Shown here piece after piece: positions 8,273-16,788 of a DNA stretch of 64,000 nt. Positions within the stretch are counted from its first letter, which is position 1. The number at the start of each line of letters is the position of its first letter. The position numbers and the translations under genes were made by a program. The DNA is from JBNKHH01 sp050290245 (lineage in GTDB: Bacteria > Pseudomonadota > Alphaproteobacteria > Rhodobacterales > Rhodobacteraceae), in the NCBI GenBank assembly GCA_050290245.1, contig JBNKHH010000087.1, forward strand, positions 88,755 to 152,754, in the 5' to 3' direction. Under the pieces are notes generated by a model. It was not told where the DNA came from and ran no database searches. It saw nothing but the letters and a program-made list of their open reading frames with translations.

Positions 8273-9150
8273 GCGGCGGCCTTTCGCTGGGATTCGCCGC
8301 CGACCGTGGCCTGGCCGTGGCTCAAATGGCGCGTCAGCCGGGATAGGGCGGTCTCGGACAGCTTGGTCAGGGCGAGATAGAAGACCAGCAGTGCCAGAAA
8401 ATACCACAGCCGCCAGTCAGGATGGGGGTATTCGAAGATCTTGCCCTTTGTGCCGCCCAGTTCGCGCGCCCAGTATACAATGTCCTCAACGCCGAGAAGG
8501 AACAGAAGGGGCGTGGCCTTGATCAGGATCATCCAGAGGTTCGACAGACCGGGAAGGGCATAAAGCCACATCTGGGGGACGAGAACGCGCCAAAAGGTTT
8601 GCCGTTCGCTCATGCCATAGGCCTGAGCGGTCTCCAACTGGGGTTTCGGGACAGCCCGCATGGCGCCGAAAAGGACGTTCGCGGCAAAAGCACCAAAGAC
8701 GATGGCAAAGGTCAGAACGGCCAGTGAAAAGCCATAGACCTCGTGAACCCATTGCGGGGCGGTCGACAGGGGCAGCTTGGCCTCGGGGCAGACGACAAAG
8801 TCGTTGCCCTGTCGTATGGCGTCCGGCCAGTCGGGACAAAGCGCCTGATGGCGCATCCATTCGAAAGCCTGGTCCAGCGCAATGACGAAAAACAGGAAGA
8901 AAACGATGTCTGGCACGCCGCGTACGATCGCCGAGTAGCTTTGCCCCAGCCAGCGCAGCGGTAAAATGCGGCTGCGGGCGGCTGTGGCACCGGCAAAGCC
9001 AAAGGCCAGCGCCGCGGGCGCGGTAATGGCGAGGAGGGCAAGGACGGTGCCGATTGCCGCGTATGCCGTCAGATGTTTGCCATTCGTTAAATAGCAGGCG
9101 AGCCAGGGCAGACCCTCAAGGATGGACGGATCGCTGCACCAGCCAAACAT
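8269..9150 (-). CDS. Polar amino acid ABC transporter permease (HisQ type)
   Basis: 293 residues, longer than the usual HisQ (about 230) because of a periplasmic insert of about 40 residues after the second or third helix (WMRHQALCPDWPDAIRQG to HEVYG, with two cysteines). YSAIVRGVPDIVFFLFFVIA is the start of the family core, and the EAA loop reads PQLETAQAYGMSERQTFWRV. It partners with the downstream permease. The start at 9150 follows a 110-base gap after the binding-protein gene that contains a hairpin. The insert is unusual but is seen in some alphaproteobacterial members. Confidence 0.9.
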   Translation of the reverse strand: MFGWCSDPSILEGLPWLACYLTNGKHLTAYAAIGTVLALLAITAPAALAFGFAGATAARSRILPLRWLGQSYSAIVRGVPDIVFFLFFVIALDQAFEWMRHQALCPDWPDAIRQGNDFVVCPEAKLPLSTAPQWVHEVYGFSLAVLTFAIVFGAFAANVLFGAMRAVPKPQLETAQAYGMSERQTFWRVLVPQMWLYALPGLSNLWMILIKATPLLFLLGVEDIVYWARELGGTKGKIFEYPHPDWRLWYFLALLVFYLALTKLSETALSRLTRHLSHGQATVGGESQRKAAA

Positions 9151-9230
9151 CAGCGGGCCGGAGATCCAGGCTGTGGCCAGGTGGCGCGGCGAGGCTGTCC
9201 AAAGTTGCCTGGCTTTAGTTGCGAGAATAT

Positions 9231-9252
9231 GAGCGGACCTTCAAGCCCGCTC
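9231..9252 (-). other. Intercistronic hairpin after the binding-protein gene
   Basis: GAGCGG at 9231-9236 pairs with CCGCTC at 9247-9252, leaving a 10-base loop, 10 bases past the binding-protein stop codon. There is no T-run. Hairpins in this place often protect the binding-protein message and lower expression of the permeases; that role is inferred from position only. Confidence 0.4.
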
Positions 9253-9262
9253 GATACTTTGA

Positions 9263-9979
9263 TTACCACGCGCTGGAGACTTCCCATTTCTCGATCAGCG
9301 CATTCAAGCTGCCGTCGTCCTTCATGGCCTGGATTGCCGCGTCGAACTTGGCGCGCAATTCGCCGTCTGATTCACGCACGCCCATGCCCACGCCGCCGCC
9401 GAGGGCGACCGGGTCGCCTACGATCATCAGATCACCGTTCTGTTCGGCAATTGGCAACAGGAATGCGGCATCGGCGAGGACGGCATCGGCTTCTCCATTC
9501 TGCACGGCGGCGATGGTTTCATCCGGGCTGGCGAATTCAACCAGCGTCGCACCGGATTCGGCGACATAGCCCGCCTGGATTGTCCCGGTCTGTGCGGCGA
9601 TGACACCATTGGCAAGGTCGACATCCTCGGAAGCGGCAAGGTAGTTCGACGGGTCCGGCGGCGTATAAGGCTGGGTAAAGTCGATGACCTCGTCACGCTC
9701 GTCCGTGATCGACATCCCCGCGATGATCGCATCGTAGTTGCCCGACACCAGGTTCGGAATGATCGAGTCCCACTCGTTGGTGACCCATTCGCATGTCAGT
9801 TCGGCGCGCTTGCAAAGTTCGTCGCCCAACTCACGCTCGAACCCATCGATTTCCCCCTTGTCGTTGATGAAGTTCCACGGAGGGTAGGCGCCTTCAGTTC
9901 CCATGCGGACCACGTCCTGGGCCATTGCGTGGCCAGCAGTGATTGCAGTGAGCGCGAGGCCAATAATTGCCTTCTTCAT
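9263..9979 (-). CDS. Periplasmic polar amino acid-binding protein of the ABC transporter
   Basis: 238 residues: signal peptide MKKAIIGLALTAITAGHAMA, then a family 3 solute-binding domain beginning DVVRMGTEGAYPPWNFIND. The cluster GFERELGDELCKRAELTCEWV and the inner IIAGMSITDERDEVIDFTQPY are family signatures, close to the lysine/arginine/ornithine and histidine type. It delivers ligand to the permeases encoded next. The start at 9979 is chosen because the signal peptide begins there; an open frame reaches 10117. The 150-base gap to the ATPase gene may hold a separate promoter. Confidence 0.92.
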   Translation of the reverse strand: MKKAIIGLALTAITAGHAMAQDVVRMGTEGAYPPWNFINDKGEIDGFERELGDELCKRAELTCEWVTNEWDSIIPNLVSGNYDAIIAGMSITDERDEVIDFTQPYTPPDPSNYLAASEDVDLANGVIAAQTGTIQAGYVAESGATLVEFASPDETIAAVQNGEADAVLADAAFLLPIAEQNGDLMIVGDPVALGGGVGMGVRESDGELRAKFDAAIQAMKDDGSLNALIEKWEVSSAW

Positions 9980-10129
9980 ACTATTCTCCCAATCGGTTAC
10001 GCGACGCCCCCGCAGGGACTCTTCTCGGTAGATAGCGTTATGCGGTGCGGGATCAAAATCAAGCCTTCCGTTGGGAAAGCCCCTGAGTTGCCAGACAAAC
10101 GGCCGGAATTCGTGCATTTGGCCGCAGAG

Positions 10130-10903
10130 TCAGCCACTGACGGCAGACAGAAACTGTTGAAGACGTTCCGATTTCGGCTGGCCAAATACGGCCTCCGGCG
10201 ACCCTTCTTCCTCGATCCGTCCCTGGTGCAGGAAGACGATGTGGTCACTGGTGTCTCGAGCAAGGCTCATATCGTGGGTGACGATGATCATCGTGCGGCC
10301 CTCTTCGGCGAGGGATTTCATGACGCGGATCACCTCTTGTTCCAACTCGGGATCAAGAGCGCTGGTGGGTTCGTCGAAAAGCAGGGCGCGCGGCTCCATG
10401 CACAGCGCTCGGGCGATGGCGGCGCGTTGCTGCTGTCCGCCGGAAAGCTGTGCGGGCCAGGCGTCACACTTGTCCCCGATACCGACCTTGTCGAGATATT
10501 GTCGGGCCTTGTCCTCGACTTCGTCGCGGTCCCTGCCGAGAACAGTGAGCGGAGCCTCCATGACGTTTTGCAGAATGGTCATGTGTGACCAGAGATTGAA
10601 CTGCTGGAACACCATCGACAGGTTGGTGCGGATCCGTGTGACCTGTGCCCTGTCAGCCGGGCGGCGTTCATTCCCGGACCCCTTCCATTTGACGGCCTCG
10701 CCTTCGAACAGAATGTCGCCATCCTGGCTGTTCTCCAAAAGGTTGGCGCACCTGAGGATGGTCGATTTGCCGGAACCGGACGAGCCGATCAGTGAAATGA
10801 CCTCGCCTCGGTTCGCTGACATGCTGACGCCCTTGATCACTTCCAGAGAGCCAAAACTTTTGTGAAGGTCGCGGATTTCGATGACGGGTGGTTCGGCTGA
10901 CAC
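10130..10903 (-). CDS. Polar amino acid ABC transporter ATP-binding protein
   Basis: 257 residues. Walker A is SLIGSSGSGKSTIL (about residues 35-48), the signature is QLSGGQQQRAAIARAL, Walker B is ALLFDEPTSALDPE, and the switch histidine is in IIVTHDMSLA. This is a HisP/GlnQ-type ATPase. It is first in transcription order of the five-gene unit ATPase, binding protein, two permeases, gamma-glutamyl ligase. Confidence 0.95.
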   Translation of the reverse strand: MSAEPPVIEIRDLHKSFGSLEVIKGVSMSANRGEVISLIGSSGSGKSTILRCANLLENSQDGDILFEGEAVKWKGSGNERRPADRAQVTRIRTNLSMVFQQFNLWSHMTILQNVMEAPLTVLGRDRDEVEDKARQYLDKVGIGDKCDAWPAQLSGGQQQRAAIARALCMEPRALLFDEPTSALDPELEQEVIRVMKSLAEEGRTMIIVTHDMSLARDTSDHIVFLHQGRIEEEGSPEAVFGQPKSERLQQFLSAVSG

Positions 10904-10961
10904 GGGGTTTCCTTCGAATAGCAGTAAAACCTAGACCCGGAGGTCGCCGAATTGCAATGGG

Positions 10962-11729
10962 CTAGGCGGCTGGCGCGTCCTGCGAAGGCATGGCTGGCGT
11001 TCTGACCGCGAGGTAGGCGCTGGCCGGCGTACGGACGAAGCCCCTGATGTGAAGGCGATCCAGAACCTCGGGCGGTGTACGTGTCAGTGCGCTTTCAACT
11101 GCGTCAGCGATCCGGGCAGCGTCATGGTTTCGGGCGGCGATCAGGGGAAGACCCGGCGTCGGCTCGCTCGTCGTGACGATGCGCAGAGAGCCGGCCACGT
11201 CCGGCATATGCGCCTGTACCAACCGCCAGGTTTCGGCATCAATGGCTGCGATATCGGCGCGCCCGTCAGCGACGGCAATTGCACTGTTATGATGTGATCC
11301 GGTGTGCAGCTTGCGCGAAAACCGAAAGCCGTGGTCCTCGGCAGTATTCTGGGCGGCGGCCCAGCCGGATTCACTGTCCAGCCCGTTATAGGCCAGCGTT
11401 CGTTCGGCAAAGTCCGCGAACTGGCCCGCAGACTCACGATGCACGACGAGGTTTGAATAATAATACCCGGCCGGCGCGCCAGCCAGCCCATGGTCCAAGG
11501 CGCCGACAAGGGCGACCTGGCCGTGCAGGCGTGTGCGGTAGGGCATGCCACAGGTCTGACCCAGAACCAGGTGTGGGCTTTTCCAATGGTCCCAGAGCCT
11601 TCCGCCGCGCGTCAAATGCTCGGGGGCGGCAATTTCCTGTTCCCGCAATGTGGTTTTGAGTTGATCCCAGAGCCGGTCCCAAAAGGCACTTTGCGCAGGC
11701 CAGTCATACATTGACAGCGTGGCGATCAT
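10962..11729 (-). CDS. PhnD/SsuA-like substrate-binding-fold protein without signal peptide
   Basis: 255 residues. The domain resembles the phosphonate/transferrin-type binding fold: LVLGQTCGMPYRTRL, an early loop, then GSHHNSAIAVADGRADIAAIDAETW, which matches the A-DIAAIDA strand of PhnD-like proteins. The N-terminus MIATLSMYDWPAQSAFWDRL is not a signal peptide, so the protein is probably cytoplasmic and not part of a classical importer; no transporter genes adjoin it. Its start overlaps the stop of the TerB-like gene by 4 bases, so the two are translated together. The ligand is unknown. Confidence 0.75.
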   Translation of the reverse strand: MIATLSMYDWPAQSAFWDRLWDQLKTTLREQEIAAPEHLTRGGRLWDHWKSPHLVLGQTCGMPYRTRLHGQVALVGALDHGLAGAPAGYYYSNLVVHRESAGQFADFAERTLAYNGLDSESGWAAAQNTAEDHGFRFSRKLHTGSHHNSAIAVADGRADIAAIDAETWRLVQAHMPDVAGSLRIVTTSEPTPGLPLIAARNHDAARIADAVESALTRTPPEVLDRLHIRGFVRTPASAYLAVRTPAMPSQDAPAA

Positions 11730-12166
11730 GACCGGGATTCGACCCTTTGGCGGGCGAGGGCGCTGTCGCGATCATTGATGCCGATCATCGGGGCGACCAG
11801 GCGCATCATGGCGTCTTCTTCGTGATCGCGTTCGCCGTCGGCCAGAACGATCTCCCACAGGGCTTCGACAACTTTGATCCGCTCGTCATAGGGGACGGCA
11901 TCCTTGATCGCGCGTGTAAAGCGAACCGTGTCGGGGGCCTCGGATTCCAGGATTTCGGCCTGGGCACGCAGATTGGATGCCTCGAACGGGCCAATGCCGT
12001 AACGTTTCGAGACCACACGGTCGATGTGCGCGATTTCCGCCTCGGAATAATGCCCATCCGTCCGTGCGATCCGCACCAGGAGGGCTGTCAGGGCAAGCCG
12101 AGCGTCTTCGTCACCGAGTGGGTCGGGTTCAGGGGCCGTCAGACGGCGGAGGAAATCACCAAACAT
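11726..12166 (-). CDS. TerB-family (tellurite resistance) domain protein
   Basis: 146 residues from the ATG at 12166 (MFGDFLRRLTAPEPD). All-helical TerB domain with the acidic pattern typical of the family: LLVRIARTDGHYSEAEIAHI in the first half and VEALWEIVLADGERDHEEDA in the second, both resembling paired metal-binding helices. The family is linked to tellurite resistance and stress sensing; in single-gene settings like this the role is unknown. ATGA overlap with the downstream PhnD-like gene suggests joint function. An open frame continues to 12235 but has no family sequence there. Confidence 0.8.
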   Translation of the reverse strand: MFGDFLRRLTAPEPDPLGDEDARLALTALLVRIARTDGHYSEAEIAHIDRVVSKRYGIGPFEASNLRAQAEILESEAPDTVRFTRAIKDAVPYDERIKVVEALWEIVLADGERDHEEDAMMRLVAPMIGINDRDSALARQRVESRS

Positions 12167-12213
12167 ACGAGGGATATAGGGCTGTTTTCCGAGCGGTGAA
12201 AGGGCCGTTTCCG

Positions 12214-12843
12214 TCAGTCCTGCTGCAAGTACCACTCGCCGTCAGACCACGAGGTCGTGCCGCTATTGGGACCTGATGTCCACAAAAAGTTGCTTTCGTG
12301 TTCGCCGGTTGCGACGCTGGCGTCGGTTCCACCGAAATGCCCGAATGTGTTCGTCGTGTTGAAATCCGCAGCGGTCGCAGAGCTCAGCTGGACAAGTTCG
12401 CCCGAAGCGCTCAGATCAATGTGAGCGTCACCGGAAAGATCCTCGGAGATTGATCCCGTGATCGTTGCAGTTCCCGTCGGAGCAGTGAATCCCGACAAGT
12501 CGGTGACGAAATTCTCAAGTGATCCCGACACGGTATTGTTGTCGAAATCCGCGTTCATTGTCATGTCGGCATAATATTCCAGATCGGGGCCGGAACCGCC
12601 GCCCATGTCTCCATGTATGATCCCGGTGTAGGACGCGGTGTCTGCGCCCGCCGTGTCCGGCAGATCATCGAACTGGGTCGTCCCTTCGGCAGTGAAGATG
12701 TCGTCGACTGCCGCAGAAAGGGCGGTGTATTCAGCTTCGAATTCCCCGAGCGTTTTGCCCGGACCCAGTGTACGAGTGGCACCGGTGCACGCTGATACAA
12801 GAACCGTTGCTGCCAACAGTGGAATCGCAGGTGTCAATCGCAT
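12214..12843 (-). CDS. Putative outer-membrane lipoprotein, TbpB-like beta domain
   Basis: 209 residues. A lipoprotein signal ends in a lipobox (LVSAC, cysteine at residue 19). The rest is rich in Thr, Ser, Gly and Asp, with alternating strands such as TVSGSLENFVTDLSGF, TATITGSISEDLSG and TTNTFGHFGGTDASVATGEH. The GHFGG segment recalls the barrel lobe of transferrin-binding-protein-B-like surface lipoproteins, but I hold that only as a fold suggestion. No iron receptor gene adjoins it. It is separated from pyrG by 132 bases and transcribed in the same direction. Confidence 0.65.
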   Translation of the reverse strand: MRLTPAIPLLAATVLVSACTGATRTLGPGKTLGEFEAEYTALSAAVDDIFTAEGTTQFDDLPDTAGADTASYTGIIHGDMGGGSGPDLEYYADMTMNADFDNNTVSGSLENFVTDLSGFTAPTGTATITGSISEDLSGDAHIDLSASGELVQLSSATAADFNTTNTFGHFGGTDASVATGEHESNFLWTSGPNSGTTSWSDGEWYLQQD

Positions 12844-12975
12844 GTTCGATTACCTTTCAAATCGCGGTTGAGCGGACTATCCCGGCGCCAAACCAACATT
12901 TCCAGCCTGTTTTCGGCTTTGGAAAAAAATCATAAACTTGTGCTGCAATGTTGCCATTGCAGAAACACGCAGCCT

Positions 12976-14619
12976 CTAGACCAAGCGCGACACATCGACC
13001 GCCGCACGGATAAAGTCGGCAAACAGCGGATGAGGCGCAAACGGCTTGGATTTCAGTTCGGGGTGGAACTGGACACCGATAAACCAGGGATGGTCTTTCC
13101 ATTCGACGATTTCTGGCAGCCGGCCGTCCGGGCTCATGCCGGTAAAGCACAGGCCGTGATCCTCCAACTGTTTGCGGTACTTGACATCGACTTCGTAGCG
13201 ATGGCGATGGCGTTCTTCGATCGTCGTCGCGTGGTAGACCTGGGCCACTTTCGAACCACTTTCCAGGTTTGCGGTATACGCCCCGAGGCGCATGGTGCCG
13301 CCCTTGTCGTCGCCGACCTTGCGGCGTGCGACGTGATTGCCCTGGACCCATTCCTTCAGGTGGTAGACGACGGGTTCGAACCGCTTGGCACCGGCTTCGT
13401 GGTCGAACTCTTCCGAACCGGCGGCATCCAGACCGGCAACGTTGCGCGCAGCCTCGATCACCGCCATCTGCATGCCGAGGCAGATCCCGAGATAGGGGAT
13501 CTTTTTCTCGCGGGCGAACTGGGCGGCTTTGATCTTGCCCTCGGTCCCGCGTTCGCCGAATCCGCCGGGGACGAGGATGGCATGGAAGTTCTCGAGGTAG
13601 GGTGCGGGATCTTCGCGCTCGAATATCTCGGCGTCGATCCATTCGGATTTGACCCTGGTCCGGTTGGCCATGCCGCCGTGAGTCAGGGCCTCGGCGATGG
13701 ATTTATACGCGTCTTCGAGCTGGGTGTACTTGCCGACGATGGCGACCTTGACTTCGCCCTCGGCGTTCTCGAGCCGGTCCATCACGTCTTCCCAACGGTC
13801 GAGGTTCGGCTTCGGGGCGGGTGCGATGCCGAAGGCGTCCAGCACCGCCTGGTCGAGGCCGACCTTGTGGTAGGCCGTCGGCGCTTCGTAGATCGACTTG
13901 AGATCGTAGGCAGGGATGACCGCGTCGGGGCGGACGTTGCAGAACAGCGCGATCTTTTCGCGTTCCTTTTCGGGGATCACCTGTTCCGAGCGGCAGACCA
14001 GCACGTCGGGCTGAAGGCCGATCGAGCGGAGTTCCTTGACGGAGTGCTGGGTAGGCTTGGTCTTCAGCTCACCGGAGGCAGCAAGGTAGGGCAGGAGCGT
14101 GAGGTGCATGAAAATGCACTGGCCGCGCGGCTTGTCCTGGGAGAACTGGCGGATAGCCTCGAAGAAGGGCAGTCCCTCGATATCGCCGACGGTGCCGCCG
14201 ATTTCGCAGAGCATGAAGTCGACTTCGTCCTCGCCGATCGAGATGAAATCCTTGATCTCGTTGGTGACGTGAGGAATGACCTGGATGGTCTTGCCGAGGT
14301 AGTCGCCGCGACGTTCCTTTTCCAGCACCGTCGAATAGATGCGCCCCGACGAGACGCTGTCGGTGCCGCGGGCGTGGACGCCGGTGAACCGTTCATAGTG
14401 GCCAAGGTCGAGATCGGTTTCGGCGCCGTCGTCGGTGACAAAGACTTCGCCGTGTTCGAAAGGGCTCATGGTGCCCGGATCGACGTTCAGGTAGGGATCG
14501 AGCTTGCGCAGGCGGACGGAATACCCGCGTGCCTGCAAAAGGGCGCCAAGCGCAGCCGAAGCCAGGCCTTTTCCAAGCGAAGACACCACGCCGCCCGTGA
14601 TGAAAACAAACCTTGCCAT
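12976..14619 (-). CDS. pyrG: CTP synthase
   Basis: 547 residues, full length. The amidoligase domain opens with ARFVFITGGVVSSLGKGLA, then VDPGTMSPFEHGEVFVTDDG. The glutaminase domain carries GGFGERGTEGK and the nucleophile in YLGICLGMQMA. It makes CTP from UTP, ATP and glutamine. It follows secG on the minus strand across a 161-base gap that contains three hairpins. The secG-pyrG order is common in alphaproteobacteria. The long open frames on the opposite strand are coding-bias mirrors. Confidence 0.97.
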   Translation of the reverse strand: MARFVFITGGVVSSLGKGLASAALGALLQARGYSVRLRKLDPYLNVDPGTMSPFEHGEVFVTDDGAETDLDLGHYERFTGVHARGTDSVSSGRIYSTVLEKERRGDYLGKTIQVIPHVTNEIKDFISIGEDEVDFMLCEIGGTVGDIEGLPFFEAIRQFSQDKPRGQCIFMHLTLLPYLAASGELKTKPTQHSVKELRSIGLQPDVLVCRSEQVIPEKEREKIALFCNVRPDAVIPAYDLKSIYEAPTAYHKVGLDQAVLDAFGIAPAPKPNLDRWEDVMDRLENAEGEVKVAIVGKYTQLEDAYKSIAEALTHGGMANRTRVKSEWIDAEIFEREDPAPYLENFHAILVPGGFGERGTEGKIKAAQFAREKKIPYLGICLGMQMAVIEAARNVAGLDAAGSEEFDHEAGAKRFEPVVYHLKEWVQGNHVARRKVGDDKGGTMRLGAYTANLESGSKVAQVYHATTIEERHRHRYEVDVKYRKQLEDHGLCFTGMSPDGRLPEIVEWKDHPWFIGVQFHPELKSKPFAPHPLFADFIRAAVDVSRLV

Positions 14620-14718
14620 GCTGCGCGATTACCCCCGTGATGTCCTGCTCGAAGCCGCCATTTCCGTATCCCGGAATTCGCAGCATCACGGGATTTGACG
14701 TTTACTAGATTCGTCGTC

Positions 14719-14770
14719 GTGGCGCAATGGCGCCACAACATTATGTTGTTCAAAATGCGCCAAGGCGCAT
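14719..14770 (-). terminator. Three consecutive hairpins between secG and pyrG; first is a candidate secG terminator
   Basis: Read on the minus strand from the secG stop: ATGCGCC/GGCGCAT (14755-14770, 2-base loop) followed by TTTTG, then ACAACA/TGTTGT (14735-14749), then GTGGCGC/GCGCCAC (14719-14736, 4-base loop). The first has the form of a weak intrinsic terminator. The others touch end to end, so alternative pairings are possible. They may act as an attenuator or mRNA-stabilising region ahead of pyrG. Confidence 0.45.
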
Positions 14771-14780
14771 GGATTGTGGT

Positions 14781-15143
14781 TTAATCCGCGCGCGGAAGAT
14801 CCAGGCCGCTACCGCTTTCGTCCGTGGCGGGCGGAGGCAGGAGGGCATCACCCGACGGCAGCTCAGGCAAAAGCTCCTCAGGTGCCTCCACGCCAATGCG
14901 ATCCAGCACCGAGCTGTTGGACGATTTCTGAGCCGCGATGATCGTCAAGGTGATCGAGGTGGCGATAAAGGCGATTGCCAGGGCCCAGGTGATCTTGCCC
15001 AAGGCCGTTGCCGCAGAACGCGCGTTGACGAGGCCACCGCCGCCGCCGAGTCCAAGACCGCCCCCTTCTGATCGTTGAAGCAGCACAACACCGATCAGGC
15101 CGAGGGCCAGGATCAGGTGGACGATCAAAAGGACATTTTCCAT
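14781..15143 (-). CDS. secG: Preprotein translocase subunit SecG
   Basis: 120 residues. Two transmembrane helices, VLLIVHLILALGLIGVVLLQ at the N-terminus and a second at about residues 50-70, flank the conserved loop RSEGGGLGLGGGGG. SecG assists SecYE in protein export across the inner membrane. The tail after the second helix, rich in Pro and acidic residues (PEELLPELPSGDALLPPPA), is longer than in Escherichia coli SecG but normal for alphaproteobacteria. The start is at the ATG whose product begins MENVLLIV; the open frame upstream is not used. Confidence 0.92.
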   Translation of the reverse strand: MENVLLIVHLILALGLIGVVLLQRSEGGGLGLGGGGGLVNARSAATALGKITWALAIAFIATSITLTIIAAQKSSNSSVLDRIGVEAPEELLPELPSGDALLPPPATDESGSGLDLPRAD

Positions 15144-15259
15144 GGGTCTTAGGGTCTCTTTGCGGAACGAGGGGTATCTAGGGCAGTGAGGCGGCGGGCG
15201 CAAGGGATGTGTTCTTTGCGCCCGAGATATGTTGCCGGATGCAAGCCCCGGTTCGAACG

Positions 15260-16525
15260 TCACTCCAGTGCGCGCCACCCGATATCCCGGCGACAGAACC
15301 CGTCGGGCCAGTCGATGGCATCAACCATCTGGTAAGCCGCGTCGCGGGCTTCTCGCAGGGTTTTGCCGCGCGCTGTGACGTTCAGGACCCGCCCACCTGT
15401 GGCGACGATATTTCCGTCCTTTTCCGAGGTGCCGGCATGAAAGACCATACGGCCGGGCTGTTCGGTCACAGCGTCGAGGTTGCCGATGACGGTGCCCTTT
15501 TCATAGCTGCCGGGATAGCCTTTCGCAGCCATGACGACGGTCATGGCGTGGTCGTCGGACCAGTGAACCTGCGCTTCGGAGAGGCGTCCTTCGGCGGCGG
15601 CGTGGATGAGATCCAGTGCCTGAGCCCCCAGCCGCATCATCAGGACCTGGCATTCGGGGTCGCCAAAGCGCACGTTGTATTCGACGAGCCGCGGCGCGCC
15701 ATCCTTGATCATCAGGCCGGCATAGAGAACACCCTGGTAAGGCGTGCCGCGCCGCGCCATTTCTGCAAGGGTCGGTCTGATGATTTCCGCCATGGTGCGT
15801 TCGGCAATGTCGTCGGTCAGGACAGGCGCAGGAGAATAGGCCCCCATGCCGCCCGTGTTCGGGCCGGTGTCGCCTTCGCCGACGCGCTTGTGGTCCTGGG
15901 CCGTGCCTATGGCCAGGGCGTCTGTGCCGTCACACAGGACAAAGAACGAGGCTTCCTCGCCTTCCATGAATTCTTCGATCACAACCTCGGCACCCGCGTC
16001 ACCGAAGGTGCCGCCAAACATGTCGTCGATGGCAGCGAGTGCCTCGGCTTCCTCCATGGCGACGATGACACCCTTGCCCGCAGCCAGACCGTCGGCCTTG
16101 ACGACGATGGGGGCACCCTGTGCCCGGATATAGTCCTTGGCGGGAGCAGCCTCGGCAAAGCGCGCCCAGGCAGCGGTCGGTGCTTTGGCTGCGTCGCAGA
16201 TTTCCTTTGTAAAGCGTTTCGAGGCTTCTAGCTGGGCGGCGGCCCGGGAGGGACCGAAGACGAGAAAACCCGCGTCGCGCAGGTCGTCGGCAACACCAGC
16301 GGCGAGGGGCGCTTCGGGGCCGACGATCACGAGGTCGATGGCATTTTCCTCGGCAAAGGTTGCAACGGCGCCGCCATCTTCGGTGTCGATCGTGGCGCAA
16401 TCGGCAATCTCGGCGATGCCCGCATTGCCTGGTGCAACGATCAGCTTGTCGCATTTGGGGTTCTGCATCACCGCCCAGGCCAGGGCATGTTCCCGCCCGC
16501 CGCCGCCAAGAATGAGGATATTCAC
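15260..16525 (-). CDS. purD: Phosphoribosylamine-glycine ligase (GAR synthetase)
   Basis: 421 residues with a GTG start at 16525 giving NILILGGGGREHALAWAV, the family N-terminus. The ATP-grasp core includes PIVVKADGLAAGKGV and the substrate loop HKRVGEGDTGPNTGGMGAYSP. It forms GAR from phosphoribosylamine, glycine and ATP in purine synthesis. The open frame extends to 16711 without family sequence. It is divergent from the short membrane gene before xseA. Confidence 0.95.
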   Translation of the reverse strand: MNILILGGGGREHALAWAVMQNPKCDKLIVAPGNAGIAEIADCATIDTEDGGAVATFAEENAIDLVIVGPEAPLAAGVADDLRDAGFLVFGPSRAAAQLEASKRFTKEICDAAKAPTAAWARFAEAAPAKDYIRAQGAPIVVKADGLAAGKGVIVAMEEAEALAAIDDMFGGTFGDAGAEVVIEEFMEGEEASFFVLCDGTDALAIGTAQDHKRVGEGDTGPNTGGMGAYSPAPVLTDDIAERTMAEIIRPTLAEMARRGTPYQGVLYAGLMIKDGAPRLVEYNVRFGDPECQVLMMRLGAQALDLIHAAAEGRLSEAQVHWSDDHAMTVVMAAKGYPGSYEKGTVIGNLDAVTEQPGRMVFHAGTSEKDGNIVATGGRVLNVTARGKTLREARDAAYQMVDAIDWPDGFCRRDIGWRALE

Positions 16526-16586
16526 TGTCGCGCCCCCGCTGGTTAAACTGAGGGCGGATAAACAGGAAACGGGCAGGGCAGGCAAG

Positions 16587-16787
16587 GTGCAGGATCGCGA
16601 TAAGGACGAGGACGCGCTGAACGAGCCGGGGTTTGCTGCTTCGATCGCGCTCATGTTGGCGCCGATGTTTCTGGTGCTTGGCTTTGTCCTGTTGTGGGTT
16701 GGCAAGACCAACGGCGGGTTCCTCTGCCTGGTGATGTCGGTTTTTGCACTGGTAAGCGGATTGGTTCAGCGCGGACGGGGAAAATGA
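16587..16787 (+). CDS. Small two-helix membrane protein upstream of xseA
   Basis: 66 residues from a GTG start at 16587. A short acidic N-terminus (VQDRDKDEDALNEPG) is followed by two hydrophobic helices, ALMLAPMFLVLGFVLLWVG and GGFLCLVMSVFALVSGLV, and a basic end QRGRGK. The xseA ATG begins 1 base after its stop, so the two are co-translated. I do not recognise a named family. The start could also be an inner codon, but the only inner ATGs fall inside the first helix. Confidence 0.65.
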   Translation: MQDRDKDEDALNEPGFAASIALMLAPMFLVLGFVLLWVGKTNGGFLCLVMSVFALVSGLVQRGRGK

Positions 16788-16788
16788 A

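Noticed and set aside
12868..14640. Long open frame (590 codons) opposite pyrG
   Set aside because: It mirrors pyrG, whose family motifs are complete. The product has no domain and the pattern follows from GC-rich third positions.
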